Of a stretch of 64,000 nt of DNA, positions 42,162-53,797 are shown one piece after another (within the stretch, counting starts at the first letter, position 1; each line of letters opens with the position of its first letter). The position numbers and the translations under genes are program-made. The stretch lies in the NCBI RefSeq assembly GCF_000149955.1, contig NC_030993.1:310125-374124 (forward strand), given 5' to 3'. Below the pieces are notes generated by a model. The model was given only the letters and a program-made list of their open reading frames with translations. It was not told the DNA's origin and made no database searches. Source of the DNA: Fusarium oxysporum f. sp. lycopersici 4287 (lineage: Eukaryota > Ascomycota > Sordariomycetes > Hypocreales > Nectriaceae).

Positions 42162-42647
42162 CTACAATTTAAAGTTAGGGTTGTCTATTGTAGGTTGTTC
42201 ATACCCTAGGACTAAATAGATTTACAGTACTCTTGTAATGGACGGCGGCAGATTTACTTTTGTGCGCACTTCGCAAACTCTAACGTATAAAATGTGATAC
42301 GTTGGACGTTTGCCATATGGCAGATACTTTGATAAAGGAGGACTGAACTGAAGCTTAACTTTCTAGGAGCTGTCGTTATCTGTCTGGCATCGTCAGCCAT
42401 GAATTCAATCGGATCAGCGAGCCATAGGATGGCAGGTCCCCGCCGCTTCACGAAATTAATTCTTCAAGAAAAGAATATGTATATATGAAGACGAAATAAT
42501 ATAAAATTAGTACAAGGGTGCTAAGAAATACATAATTATTACACTTTTTCAATCCGACACAGACAGACCTACCATAAGGCCAGTCTAGGTATAAACATTC
42601 TTGTCCAGCACGAAGCCGAGAAAGAGACAACCAAAACACGTACAACT
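42162..42647. other. Intergenic
   Basis: Upstream of the exonuclease-like gene; AT-rich near 42470-42550, nothing else seen. Confidence 0.4.
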
Positions 42648-43508
42648 ATGCAACCCTGGAAAATGCCAAACTCAGATGTAGAGGTCATCAGCACAATCCA
42701 AGGAGTAAAATCTCTCGCCGACGGTATCGCAGTTCTCAACGCCTCCCAGAGAAACAGTCTCCCATTACTGTACATCGACATTGAGCAAAAGAGTCTCGGC
42801 GGAAATGGAGAACTCAACCTGTTGACGATCCTGCTGTGCTATGGGACAGATTTTCGCCGACGATTATACCTTGTTGATATCAACGTCCTCGCAAATCAGG
42901 CATTCTCCACGCGAGGATATTACGGCGCCAGTTTACGAAGCATCCTCAATTCTCCATCCTACCAGAAAGTCTTCTTTGACGCGCGTCATTCCTCTCATAT
43001 TTTATACGGCCAGTATGGTATAAAGTTGCAGAGTGTTCATGACCTACAACTCATGGAGAACGCTTGTCGGTCAAAGGTAGACAAGAGAGAGCATTTGCAA
43101 ACGTTCGAACCGTTGATTCAGAAGTTACTCGTCCACGGCAAATCCCGAAGAAGATGGTTCGTAGACAAGTTCAATGGAGAGTGGCTGTACAGACACGGCC
43201 CTGGAGCACCGCATAGAGTCTTTCAAAAACGCCCGGTTATCGCGTACATTCGACTATACTGCTGCAGAAATGTCCGATTCATGCCGGAGCTGTATTCGAA
43301 GATCTGTCGTACGACACCTCTGATTATGGATCTCGTGGCTCAAGAGTCGCAGAACCGAGTTGATGAGAGTCAGAAGGAGGAGTATAACCCTTTTGCTTCT
43401 GGGCGGTTGAGAAATCCTTGGACCGCTGAGGAGAATAAGAAGCTTGATTGTTGGGCGGAGATGAATCCTGATTTTTTCGATTTGAGATTGGGCAATGGTG
43501 TTCTGTGA
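42648..43508 (+). CDS. 3'-5' exonuclease-like (DEDD fold) protein, degenerate
   Basis: Single-exon gene for 286 aa with the RNase D/WRN-type exonuclease fold. Motif I is present as LLYIDIEQKSLG (Asp and Glu kept). The motif II region reads KVFFDARHSSHILYGQYGIK followed by LQSVHDLQLMENACR. There the Asp usually found in FDxRNDxDAL is replaced. The motif III region reads AYIRLYCCRNVRFMPELY, with Asn where the catalytic Asp of YCxxDVxxLPxL is expected. Two of the four metal-binding acids therefore seem lost. Homologous fungal proteins often carry extra C-terminal helices like those here (NPWTAEENKKLDCWAEMNPD). Likely intracellular; may bind nucleic acid without cleaving. The alignment is from memory of the family. 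Confidence 0.72.
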   Translation: MQPWKMPNSDVEVISTIQGVKSLADGIAVLNASQRNSLPLLYIDIEQKSLGGNGELNLLTILLCYGTDFRRRLYLVDINVLANQAFSTRGYYGASLRSILNSPSYQKVFFDARHSSHILYGQYGIKLQSVHDLQLMENACRSKVDKREHLQTFEPLIQKLLVHGKSRRRWFVDKFNGEWLYRHGPGAPHRVFQKRPVIAYIRLYCCRNVRFMPELYSKICRTTPLIMDLVAQESQNRVDESQKEEYNPFASGRLRNPWTAEENKKLDCWAEMNPDFFDLRLGNGVL

Positions 43509-43909
43509 TAAGAGTTGATGAGCAATTGGATTCACAAAGAGGGTCATGACGAGGGCTGCGAAGACTGTGGACAAGCTGGTGGGTAGTCCTATGATATTGG
43601 TTGTGCCAACGGAACCTGACACTTGAGAAGGCCGTTTGATGTCGTTTCTCGGCCACCTCGAGGGACGCATCATGAATGACCTCACAGGACTTAGAAAAGT
43701 GTCATATAATTAATTGCAATATTCACTCACACCTCGGAACATCGATTCCTTATCTTTAGAAGAAGGTTCCAAATCCCTCAACTGATATCTAGCTTATTAC
43801 ACCCCTCCGTCTGTCAGATAGAAGGGATAGATAAGGGTAGCCTGGAAGCCAGCCCAGGTCTGTAATCATCTTCCCTAAAACAGGCGAAAGATACCATCCT
43901 AATATAGAA
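43509..43909. other. Intergenic, convergent 3' ends
   Basis: Between the exonuclease-like and acetyltransferase genes; nothing convincing. Confidence 0.4.
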
Positions 43910-44711
43910 TCACTGGTCTTTCTGCCACCACATTATATCCCATCCTCCCATACCATCCTCACCTTCCATACCAGGCTTCCATCGCCAAACGCCAATCTTC
44001 TTGAAGCCCAGCTTCTCGTACAGTCCAGATCCTGCTGGAGTTGCTGACAACTCAATTGGGACACCTTCCTCTGCTGCCTTATTCATCCCCCATTTTACCA
44101 ATTCCCTCGCAACACCGCGGCCTTGGTATCTTGGATCGACAGCGATGTCCATAATACCATACATGGCGCAATCGCCTGGGTCGGTGCCGAAGTAGCGTTT
44201 TGAAGATGGCAGGCGACAAGTGCGGGCCATGGTTGCGGCGTTAGAAGCTGATGTAAGAGGGTCTAGCATGTCTGTCATGTAGTCAACAGCTTCAAGGCCT
44301 CTGATATATGATTTGATTCCTGTCATGTGTGTTAGGGCTTTGGATTCAAGACGGCAGGGGCATAATTGAAGGCACCGAAGGGGACTTGCTTTTTAGGAGA
44401 GGCTCTTTTGTCTCTGGCTCTACTGCTTTCTCGTCGTCCTTCTCTTGATCTCGATACCAGATACACAATCCCATGAGCTCAGATTGTCCAGTCCAGCCAT
44501 CATCCCCCTCTTCAAGTTCAGCAACGATAGTTGTTCCGGTTGGATCGTCCATCCCATGACGAACAATGCTCTCTTTTGTTTTCAAATACTTTTTGAGATA
44601 CTTCTTTCGACCAGGAAACATGTATGCATCTTGTTCATCGTCGATGTATGCAGCTGCCATGATGGCCCCCGCGGCAGGGATGTCATCTCTTGTCGCGATT
44701 CGTATGCGCAT
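43910..44711 (-). CDS. GNAT-family N-acetyltransferase
   Basis: Enzyme of 243 aa predicted to move an acetyl group from acetyl-CoA to an amine. The N-terminus (MRIRIATRDDIPAAGAIMAA) is a typical GNAT beginning. Motif A with the CoA pyrophosphate loop reads DIAVDPRYQGRGVARELVKW, followed by LSATPAGSGLYEKLGFKKIG (motif B). The frame is joined by an intron at 44320-44389 that has a GC donor (GCAAGT) and normal branch site and CAG acceptor. No GT donor gives the right frame, and the GC-AG intron makes the coding length 732 nt. Between the conserved halves is a charged insert (KDDEKAVEPETKEPLLK). Substrate unknown. Close relatives include many uncharacterised fungal acetyltransferases. Confidence 0.88.
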
Positions 44712-45113
44712 TGTTTTGCTTGGGTTTGAAGAGAAGACCGGGATTCAAATAGCTATACATATATAGCCCAGCTCATACGGGATTCTATCGGCCCACCTGA
44801 GTATCTGACTCATTTTTGTTCCATATCTAAGTATACACAGGCTTATAGTGTTATGATGTATAGTTGCCCTCTTCTCTCATTGGACAGGGCGCTCTTGGTT
44901 GCCTGATGGAGACTAGCTCTTCAACAGAGAGTTGGTAGTGGATCTCATTAGTCAATGCAAATCAGCCCAAGCTTTGACATTGGAGGTTCCCGGCCCACAG
45001 ACTATTTTTACGTCTGTGACGAGACGGAAAAGCTGCCCACGGCGAGTCGAATACTTCGTAGTCCTGACTCCAGAGGCCATCACTATAGTTTATATTGGAA
45101 TAACTTCAACAAT
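44712..45113. other. Intergenic
   Basis: Promoter side of the acetyltransferase gene; no further feature. Confidence 0.4.
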
Positions 45114-46985
45114 TCAGTCTACAGCTACAACATCTCTATGAAATCCTTGTCTATGCCGTCCCACCACTGCCATCTTTGTATACACCATGGATTCCTCGTC
45201 GAGGGCAAAGTCATCGGTCAAGACAACATCAGGATCGCACAGAAGGGTCAATCTGCCTCTTTCAATCTCTGATTTGATGCAAGTGATGATCTGAGTCTCT
45301 TGAATAATAGTCTCCAGCAAAGGCCCGCAACTCCCGAATGGGCGAAAGCGTGGTAATACCACATCCAAAAGGTAGTTCACAACTCTAAGATCAGGTGCAC
45401 ATGTAGATAATGTCCCAAATATCCACAAGGGGCCATTACCGTATATGTCGTACTTGATGGAACTTTCTGGATCTAGGGCCTCTGTCACGGATAATGCATC
45501 GACAACCAGTGGATGCAAGGGTAGCAAAGGGTCGGGGAATTCGTCGTTGAGTAGATAGAGGTCAAGTACTTCTCGCGAGGATATGATCTTACCCGTGAGA
45601 TAATTGAGATAATTCAACACATGTTCTTGTTGCAGAAAGGTCCAGGGGAGAATATGTTGTAAAGAGCTACCTCGGCAATCAATATTACCGTTCGATAGCG
45701 CCTTAGGAACGATCGGCTCTGCAATCTTTGGTAGCGCTTCTCGCCATACGCGAAGCTGCACTTCATTTTGATAAAGGCCGTCCAGGACTTGAGACTTGTG
45801 CATCTCCGTCAAGTGGTGGCCCTGTACTTCTGAAGCGTAAGGAAATCCGAATACCTTTGAGTACCATAGTCGCCAGTATTGAAGTGTGCAATGATCTTCG
45901 ATCCCTTGCTTTTCTGAACATATCTGAAGGACTAGGCGGTTGCGCAGCGCGAACGCATCCGTAAGAAGTGCTTGCAGATTCCCCGTTCCAACGAGAACTC
46001 GACTGGACAACTGTGAGATCTTCCTATGAGTTTCGCTGAACTTTTCCCTCTCAAGTGGCCTGAAAGGTAGTTGTCGGGTAAATTTCGTGTGGCGCAGTTT
46101 AGCCCAGCTTCGCAAGATCAATGGTCCCCATGGGAGACTGATGATATTCTCGAACCCCAAGCACACGATAGTGTCAGCGCCATCCAAGTGGGTAAAGTAA
46201 GATCCAGCGCTCCCAAAGTCCCACTCGAAGAGTGAAAGAAGGAGAACAGCAGTCAGGTACAGACCAACAGCGTCGCTACCCTCCAGGCTAGCATTGCTGA
46301 GCGTCTTGACGGCCGTAGCGTACAAAGAAATTGCCTGCTTCTTGTAAAGACTTACGGTGGTCATTTGAGGGTTACTTGATGGTGCTGAGTCTCCAGATGG
46401 GAATCCTTGGTTCGTGAGATGCAGCTGGTGGAGGTTGGCAGCGGCAAGGGACATAATAGCTGGTCTTAGAAAGGGATGTAACCACAGATCCCCAGTTACA
46501 TCATCCACGAACGGCGCCAAGGACGTCGAAATGTCGGTGACAAAATGTCGTAAGAGTAAAGAATCTCGCCCATCTGAACCCAAGGGGAATGATGACCGAA
46601 ATTGTAGGTTTTCCGGCAACGCTGGTGATCCTATCGCAGCTTTGGGAATAAGAGCTCTCTTTGTCGTACGGTGAGAATCGATGCCCTTTGCTGCTGACTT
46701 GTGCTCTTTCGCATAATTTGTCCATCTCAACTTCACACCATAGCCTTCACACTTGAAGCCCAGCCGGACGCAGTTGGCACATTCTGGTCTAGCCTCATCG
46801 CACTAGAATGCTTAGCCTGGTCCAAATAGACAATTGCATGGTTATTGATACGATACCTTGCGGCGTCTGGTGCGGCACGTATAACAGCCGGTTCGGGTAC
46901 GATAAATAGTGGTCTTTTTCGGTTTGTCTGGAGGCGTACCATGCATTTTCAAAGTTGCGGGAAAGCGTTTTCGGAACCTTTTCAT
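45114..46985 (-). CDS. Zn2Cys6 transcription factor (fungal-specific TF domain)
   Basis: Nuclear regulator of 605 aa in two exons (intron 46803-46856, splitting the zinc cluster; spliced length in frame). The zinc cluster is RTGCYTCRTRRRKCDEARPE followed by CANCVRLGFKCEGYG, with all six Cys. Two in-frame ATGs (46985 and 13 codons later) are possible; the first is given. The long C-terminal part (LLRHFVTDISTSLAPFVDD, YLTAVLLLSLFEWDFGSAGS, YFTHLDGADTIVCLG, PWGPLILRSWAKLRHTKF) fits the fungal-specific transcription factor domain of the PF11951 type. It lies upstream of the alcohol dehydrogenase gene on the same strand; direct regulation of that gene is possible but unproven. Confidence 0.9.
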
Positions 46986-47579
46986 GATCTGGACAATGCG
47001 AAAAATCTCACAAGGTATTATTGATAGCTGTTAGACCTCTTGAGTCATGTCGAATATGCGGTACTTGCAGGAAGGGCATCACACAATGGCACCTTCTGCA
47101 AGGTTCCTCTCAACTAATGTGAAAAAGCTTGTCCACCCCACCCGCCCTTGCTGCCTATTCGATCTATTTCATAGCTGTATTACATAACACAAGGCCAACC
47201 ACCAACCGAGGTGAAATTACTGGACCTATAACAGCCCGTAATAGGAGCCGCAGAATTGGATATTTGTGAATATAGACATCTACCAGCGACAATAAAGCAT
47301 TCCATCTTCTCGTTAAAAGGACCAGATCAATGGGGGGTACTCGAGAATTTCTACCCTTTTTCTAAGAGAAGTGAGGGAGGAATTGCAAGTGGATCGTGTT
47401 CGGGAAGAGGCTTCTTACAAACTGCGAAAAACTGAGAAGAGTAAAGTTATAAAAGCAAGATCTCAGCTATAAAAGGCTTTGCTGGTGGAACATTTCCCCA
47501 GACTGGATTCTCAACCCTCAGCGTCATATATATATCCAATCAAATACGCTAGCCATCAAGTCCAGCGACAGACACTTGT
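46986..47579. other. Intergenic with two plus-strand TATA boxes
   Basis: Two TATAAAAG elements on the plus strand, at 47448-47455 and 47468-47476, with no sense gene downstream except the 3' end of the alcohol dehydrogenase read antisense. Confidence 0.4.
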
Positions 47580-48734
47580 TCATGGTACTTTGACGACCAC
47601 TCTCCCGGTAATCTCCTGTCGTTTCAAAGCTCCAACTACATCGCTCACTTCTTCAAACTCAAGGACTTTAACCTCCGGGACTATCGTCCCATCAAGGGCA
47701 TGCTGCAAGAGGTCTTTCATCTGTTCCTCTGTGCCAACGGCAACGCCAGTAACTGTAAGTGCTGCATATCGAGTCAGTAATCGGCTGCAGTCAGCAACCA
47801 GGATAATATCTTACATCTTGCAGAACATATTGTTGCAGAGAGGGGAATGTTAAAGTCATTCCTCGGCAGGCCAATCGTGACGATGATGCCCATATTTCGT
47901 ACTAGATTCGGTGCTTGGATGAAGGCTTCTTGAGAGCCAGTCACCACCAAGACAGCTGAGGCTCCCTCTCCTGTTATCTCTTTGACCCTCTCCTCGACAT
48001 TCTCGGTTAGAAAGTCGATGAAGTGCTCAGCACCACTGTCCAAGCTCAGCTTCCGTCTAGGCTCTCCAGTATCAACAGCAAGGACCCGCAGACCATTCAA
48101 CCTGCTAGCAATTTGAACACCCAAATGTCCAAGCCCACCGCCAGATCCAGATATGACAACCCAATCACCCTTCTCAGCATATCCCTTCAGCTTCGACACA
48201 GCACCAGCCATTGTCAACCCAGCACAAAGCAAAGGCGCAGCAACTCCACCAGGAAGCTCATCCGGAATCTCAGTAACATATCTCGTATCAGCGATCATGT
48301 ACTCCTGCAAAGTGCCGGGGACATGCTTTCCGGTGTTGAGCTGTTTTGGGCAGTTGTTGGGATAGCCTCTCTTGCAAATGGTGCAGGTTCCGCAAGCGCT
48401 GTAGAGCCATTTCACACCGACTCGCTTGTTGAGCAGGCCTGCGTCGACGCCTTTACCTAGTTTTACGACTGTTCCTACACCTTCATGACCGACTATGGGG
48501 TTATAGGGACCCCATCCTGATAATGCACGGATTTCTGAGCCGCTGGGTCGAGTTAGTTCATGGATCTCACGGCAATGGTTACGCTTACCAAAGACCAGTA
48601 AAATCTAGCTTTATAAGAATCTCGTTCTCACCAGGATTACCAACCGGGATATCCGATCGAATTACAATTCGGGCGTCATTTCCAGGGCTCTCGATCAAGG
48701 CTGCCTTCTGGATTGATGGGACAGTAGAGCTCAT
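47580..48734 (-). CDS. Zinc-dependent alcohol dehydrogenase (MDR family)
   Basis: Medium-chain dehydrogenase of 351 aa in three exons (introns 47762-47814 and 48543-48588; spliced length in frame). It interconverts alcohols and aldehydes/ketones with NAD(P)(H). Zinc ligands are visible: Cys in TGLCGSEIRALSGW, His in VGHEGVGTVVKLGKGV, and the structural-zinc cysteines in CGTCTICKRGYPNNCPKQ. The Rossmann motif reads VVISGSGGGLGHLGVQIA. The pattern is closest to yeast Adh1-like tetrameric ADHs. The start at 48734 gives the usual short N-terminal strand; a longer upstream frame lacks homology. It lies between a Zn2Cys6 regulator and an aldo-keto reductase on the same strand. Substrate unknown; possibly part of a carbohydrate or alcohol utilisation neighbourhood. 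Confidence 0.92.
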
Positions 48735-49075
48735 GGTGAAAATGACGCTGAGATGGTAGGTCCCGCCGGGCTTGAGCGGGTTTAAGTGCCACTGTAAATG
48801 CTGATCACAGGGGGGCGGGGCCTGGAGATTTAGTGGGCTTAGCAGCCGAACTAAAGTGCCGTTCCGTGAAGCTTGCCGATACACATGCCGAACCCGGATC
48901 AACATTTCTGCGCGGAATGGATACAGATCTGCAAATTGAAGAGTCAAGAAATACATCATGAACTTTTTGACGATAACCATATTTGATGATGATTATATCT
49001 CTGATGTTTTACTTGATACCATTCCTTTCAAGTAGCCTGTTCCTTGTGACTGTACCTTGAGCCTTCTGGCTGTCC
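48735..49075. other. Short intergenic region
   Basis: Promoter of the alcohol dehydrogenase and 3' end of the aldo-keto reductase; nothing specific. Confidence 0.4.
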
Positions 49076-50248
49076 TCAAGTATGTCCAGCGATGGGCTTG
49101 GCCTGATACAACTCCTCCAAATACTTGACCTCCTCATCACTCAGCTTCTTCCCCCTAGCACCAATAGCCTGTTCAATCCTCTCAACACTGCTAAACCCAA
49201 TAATTGGACTCGTAATACGCTGATTGATCCAAGCCAGCGCAACATGCGCCATAGGCCAATCATGCTTCTCCGCAATCTCAACAACCCTCCCGATAATCCT
49301 CTGATCTACCTCCGATAACTCCCCAGACCCTTCCTTCTCCTCCTTACTCCTCTCCGTAGCTCCAAACTGCGCAGGCGGTCGTGCAAGATGTCCCCTACAA
49401 AGCGGCGCCCACGGAATAATCCCAACGCCCGTGTCGTTGCAGAAACGGATCATCTCGCGTTCTTCCTCGCGGTACAGGAGGTTATAGTGATTCTGCATGC
49501 TGATGAATTTAGTCCAGCCGTTCTTCTCAGCGACGAATTGCATGCGTGCGAATTGTGTTGCCCACATGCTGCTTGCGCCGATGTAGCGCACTTTTCCGGA
49601 CTGCACGAGATCGTGGAGTGCTTTCATGGTTTCTTCGAGGGGCGTGTCGTCGTCAAAGCGGTGAATCTGGAGAAGGTCGATGTAGTCGGTGTCGAGACGT
49701 GCGAGGGATGCGTTGACTTGGTTGAAGATTGCGGCGCGGGAGAGGCCATATTGGTTTTGGTAGTCTTTTGAGATGGCGAATTCGTCTTTAAAGTTGATGT
49801 GACGAGCGCCTCAGATGCGTCAGTATAAGTGAGCGAGACTGAGTGAGATGGTGCTTACCTGGCTCTTCACCTACACCCCAGCGGCATTTACTAAGGATGA
49901 CAACCTTGTGGCGGGGAATGTTGAACTTCTTTAACGCTTTGCCAACGATCTCCTCCGACGCGCCATTGCTGTAAGTATTCGCGGTATCCCAAGTGTTCAA
50001 ACCGCGATCATAAGCAGCTTTGAGAAGTTCCAAGGCCTAGAAAGCTATCAGCAACATGTCTCTGCTGCAAATTGGTGTCATACCTCATCCTCTCCAATGA
50101 CCCAAGGAAGCACCCTCTTATCACCAAAACTCATGCATCCAAACACAGGGACCGAGATGCGCAGACCTGATTTACCCAGGTTGCGATACTCGCATTTCGA
50201 AGCCTCGACGGATTGTTTGAGATGAGGGGGGAGTTCTTTTGCAGACAT
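49076..50248 (-). CDS. Aldo-keto reductase
   Basis: NADPH-dependent carbonyl reductase of 358 aa in three exons (introns 49810-49858 and 50037-50083; spliced length in frame). The TIM-barrel signature is clear: [20 protein letters not shown] holds the catalytic Asp and Tyr, [11 protein letters not shown] holds the catalytic Lys, and [20 protein letters not shown] the catalytic His. The cofactor region includes [16 protein letters not shown] and [15 protein letters not shown]. The sequence resembles fungal versiconal hemiacetal acetate reductase-like and yeast Ypl088w-type enzymes, a group that includes both primary and secondary metabolism members. Divergent from a Zn2Cys6 regulator over 776 bp, a common regulator-target arrangement. 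Substrate unknown. Confidence 0.93.
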
Positions 50249-51024
50249 TTTGACGTGAAGAGTGAGAGAGAAAGGTTGGGATTAAGAGGGGAATAAGGGA
50301 ATATTAATGATCTGAGATGAAGTGAGATAGGGCGTGATAGGCGGATAAATAGAGAGCAATGTCATCATTATGTTGCGTGCTTTGGTACCCCGCTGCTGAT
50401 GTTCGTTGATGCAGTGTTTTGATGAATTCAATTCGTCGTGATTGCAGATGTGCTTATCTTGTGCATGAAGCTATTCCCAGTCGGTACGCATCGCTTAGGC
50501 TATTCTCCCATTACAACACTGGTCAAAGTAATAATCATCCCTGACGTATGCCTCACAATTAACGTTGGCCGACATCAATTAATTATTCAGTGGATATTCT
50601 GCACAGAACTTCTTTACCACATGGAAACGCCAGCTCTGCAACGAATTAAAGACAAAGGATGACCGTCTCACCCCAAGATTGGTCCTCTCGCTTCAGCTAA
50701 GCCAATTATGCTTCCTATAGCTCCTTGGCTGCTTGGCCACCGGCGTGTCGATCCTCAAACCGCTTAGCTCACACTTGTAGCGTCTGCCAAACCAGTCCTG
50801 CCAGTCAAATCTTGCGGGGATTGATCACCATTCTGTGGGGAAGGCCGTCGGCAAATGCCATCGGATCCCGGGGGCAGGGAGCAGCTGACGTCTTGCTTTT
50901 CAATCCGAGGACTGCGAGTTGACAACTTTGATCCAACATTATCACGACCTTTGGCCCGATATCTTATCACCAGACCCTGTTTGTTACCTCGGTATTTTAC
51001 TATTATTGGGAAACGCGAGGAAAA
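50249..51024. promoter_or_regulatory. Divergent promoter region, AKR and Zn2Cys6 gene
   Basis: Shared upstream region of 776 bp. Several CGG/CCG triplets occur (for example around 50740 and 50850-50875) but I see no repeated palindrome. Confidence 0.4.
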
Positions 51025-53697
51025 ATGCAGTCCACCAAAACTATGAGGAAGCGAGTCTCGAGAGCTTGTAATTTATGTCGGGCGAGAAAAGTGCGGTGCA
51101 TCATTGAGAATCCGGCTGGTCCTTGTGTCAATTGCAGACACAACGACAAGGTCTGCACATTCAAGCGCCGCCATGGAATAATGTACGTTACATCACCACT
51201 CCAACACTCATTTTCTAACTAACGAGACAGATCAACGACTCCTTCACTACGACCAAACGAACCCCCGACGCCCCGATCCATCGAAGAAGCAACAACCACG
51301 ACATCCGAACCCCGAAACATCCTCCCCGCAACACAGAAGCCCTCACCACCATCAGCCCCTACAACAATCGCGCAAACATCACAAGAAGCATCGAATTTCG
51401 CGCAAAATGCCGCTGGATCGCCAACGCATCCCGATTACGCATTTCTCCAAGTCCCTGATACAAAAGACCTGCTCCCGCAAGATTTAGCATTCCTCGTTAG
51501 TCAAGGATGTTTTGTGGTGCCGCAGCGCGCGGCGCTGGATGATTTTCTGCGACAGTATTTTCTGCATGTTCATCCGATGCTTCCGATACTGAATGAGAAG
51601 GATTTTTGGCTTTCGTATAATTCGGTGGATAATGATGTGGAGTATGAGATGCCGATGCTGGTGCTGCAGGGAATATTGTTCATTTCTTCTGGGGTAAGAG
51701 GCTCGATTGAGAAGACGGAGATAATGCTGACGGGTATAGTTTGTTTCGTCCGAAACGATTAAAATGCTGGGCTTTGAGGACGTACATCAAGCCAAACTCG
51801 CATTCTATCGTCGATCAAAGGTACTTCCCTCGCCTTGAGTATACAACATCGCTAATCAGAGCAGCTTCTCTATGACTTCAGCGTCGAAAAGTCTTGCATC
51901 GCCATAGCCCAAGCCTCCCTCCTCCTCGCCCACACACACCTCATCCCCCGCTGCATAGCAGGCAACAAGCCCCTCGGCTCAATCTGGCTCGGCATCGCCA
52001 TATCCTACGCCCGCGTCGCCAAAGCCCACTGTTACTCCTCCCTCCGGCCCAACAAAGACACCGAAGTCGCCAAGGTCCAAAAACTGCGCAACACCCTCAA
52101 GCGCCTCTGGTGGTGCTGCATCATCTGCGACCGCCTCCTCCCCCTAACATCCCGCCAGAGCATAAAAATCACACCCTCAAACTTCAGCTTCTCATGCTCA
52201 AAGTTGGGAAGTGCGGATTTGTGCGATGAGCTGTATAATTCTGATGTGTACGACTCTACGACCAAGACGCTGCATGCTGAGTTGCTTTCGAGACTGGTGG
52301 ATCTTTGTGTGGTGCTGACGGATGTTTTGACGGTTACGTCGGTGCTTTATAATAATCCGTCGTGGATGTTGTCGGGGAGGATGGAGGTTGGCAAGGATGC
52401 GAGTTTGTGTCAGATGGAGCTTTGTCGATGGTATAGCTCGTGGAATGAGACCAAGACGACGTTGGATGAGAGGATGGCCGAGGAGATTTCTCCGGCGCCG
52501 TCGATTATCTTGTTCAAGAATCTCATTGAAATGTACTACCAGTGAGTTTGTCATGCGGAAGATGAGGACTACAAAAGCTAACTTGAACAGCTCAGCGAGA
52601 CTCTCAGTCTGCCATTACAACATTCTTCGATCAAGTTTATTACCGCCCTCTCAATCCGATACACAGCTCCGACGACAAAGCGAAGATCTCCAAGGTTCAG
52701 CATCACGCGTAACAGAGTGTCTTCTCGAGTTCGACCGTCTAGGGCTCTCACGCTGGCTCCCAATGACTGCGTAAGTCATTCCTCATATAGCCTCAACTTA
52801 TCACTAACAGTTTGCAGCATCGGATGCACAGCATTTCCACTGGCACTTCAGATGATTGACGTTGAACTTCTCCGTCCCAAGAAACCTGCATCACCAGAAG
52901 AAGGCGTCAAACTCACCCAAAAGGAACAACACGTCGAGAATATTCTCAAACAGATGAAGAGCTACAAAAAGAAATATTACATCACAGACTGGGTTATGCG
53001 AGCTATTCGACATGTCGTTGAACTTGCCAGACAACGATCACCGGCACCGTTGTCCACCGAGGACGACTCTTCACCAAGTAGTTGTCTCGATATGCTCAAA
53101 ACACGACCGAGTTACTACTTACGACTCGTCATGACGCTCGATATGAGTATCAGCAACGGCAGACTCCCAGACGAATGCGACTTTCCTCCATCGTTACGAA
53201 AAGCAGGTCGGGGCCTGGGCTCCAGATCTCAAGCAACCTCCATGCCAACCGTCGACGAACAATCAATGAAGCGTTTCTCCGCCATGAACAAACATCTCAT
53301 CCCAGACAATCTAACAGACTTTGTGGATCAAAACAACATCATGACTTCAAGCCTGCAAACTCAAGATCTACGAAACATCGACCAAGAAGCGTTCTTCAAC
53401 AATAAACAGCCCTTCCCCGCTGATTTAACAGCAGCGTTATGCGAAATTACGAATATTCCACCGCTGGATTTTAGCGATATGTCTTTGATGGATTCAACAC
53501 ATTTTAACGACTTTGGCGGCGTTCCTTTTTGGCCTTATGATTTATTGGGGTCTCCGCCTGATCAGGCTGTTGGACAAGTTGAGGAGGTTGGGATGAATGA
53601 TATGTTTAACGGATTGATGGGGGATATGAATGATAAGAATTATGAAGGGAATGGTAAGGAGGGTGGAGCGAATGATATGGTTGTGGATTCTTTTTGA
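51025..53697 (+). CDS. Zn2Cys6 transcription factor (fungal-specific TF domain)
   Basis: Nuclear regulator in six exons; the first intron is 51183-51230 and others lie near 51694-51739, 51821-51865, 52541-52590 and 52770-52818. Zinc cluster: RACNLCRARKVRC and PCVNCRHNDKVCTFKRRHG. After a Pro/Thr-rich linker comes FLRQYFLHVHPMLPILNEKD and WLSYNSVDNDVEYEMPMLVL, typical of the fungal-specific domain and similar to the cutinase transcription factor 1-beta group. It continues with LKRLWWCCIICDRLLPLTSR. The C-terminus is acidic and Met/Asp/Asn-rich (GMNDMFNGLMGDMNDKN), a plausible activation region. It is divergent from the aldo-keto reductase and convergent (100 bp) with the Gfo/Idh/MocA gene, so it is the natural candidate regulator of this group. 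Confidence 0.9.
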
Positions 53698-53797
53698 GCG
53701 AGGCATGTATTCATATTGGGACGGACTATAAAAGCACTTGTTTTCTTTCAGCTGGCAGAATTGTCTTCTTGATTGTTCAGAATTGACTATTCTGCAA

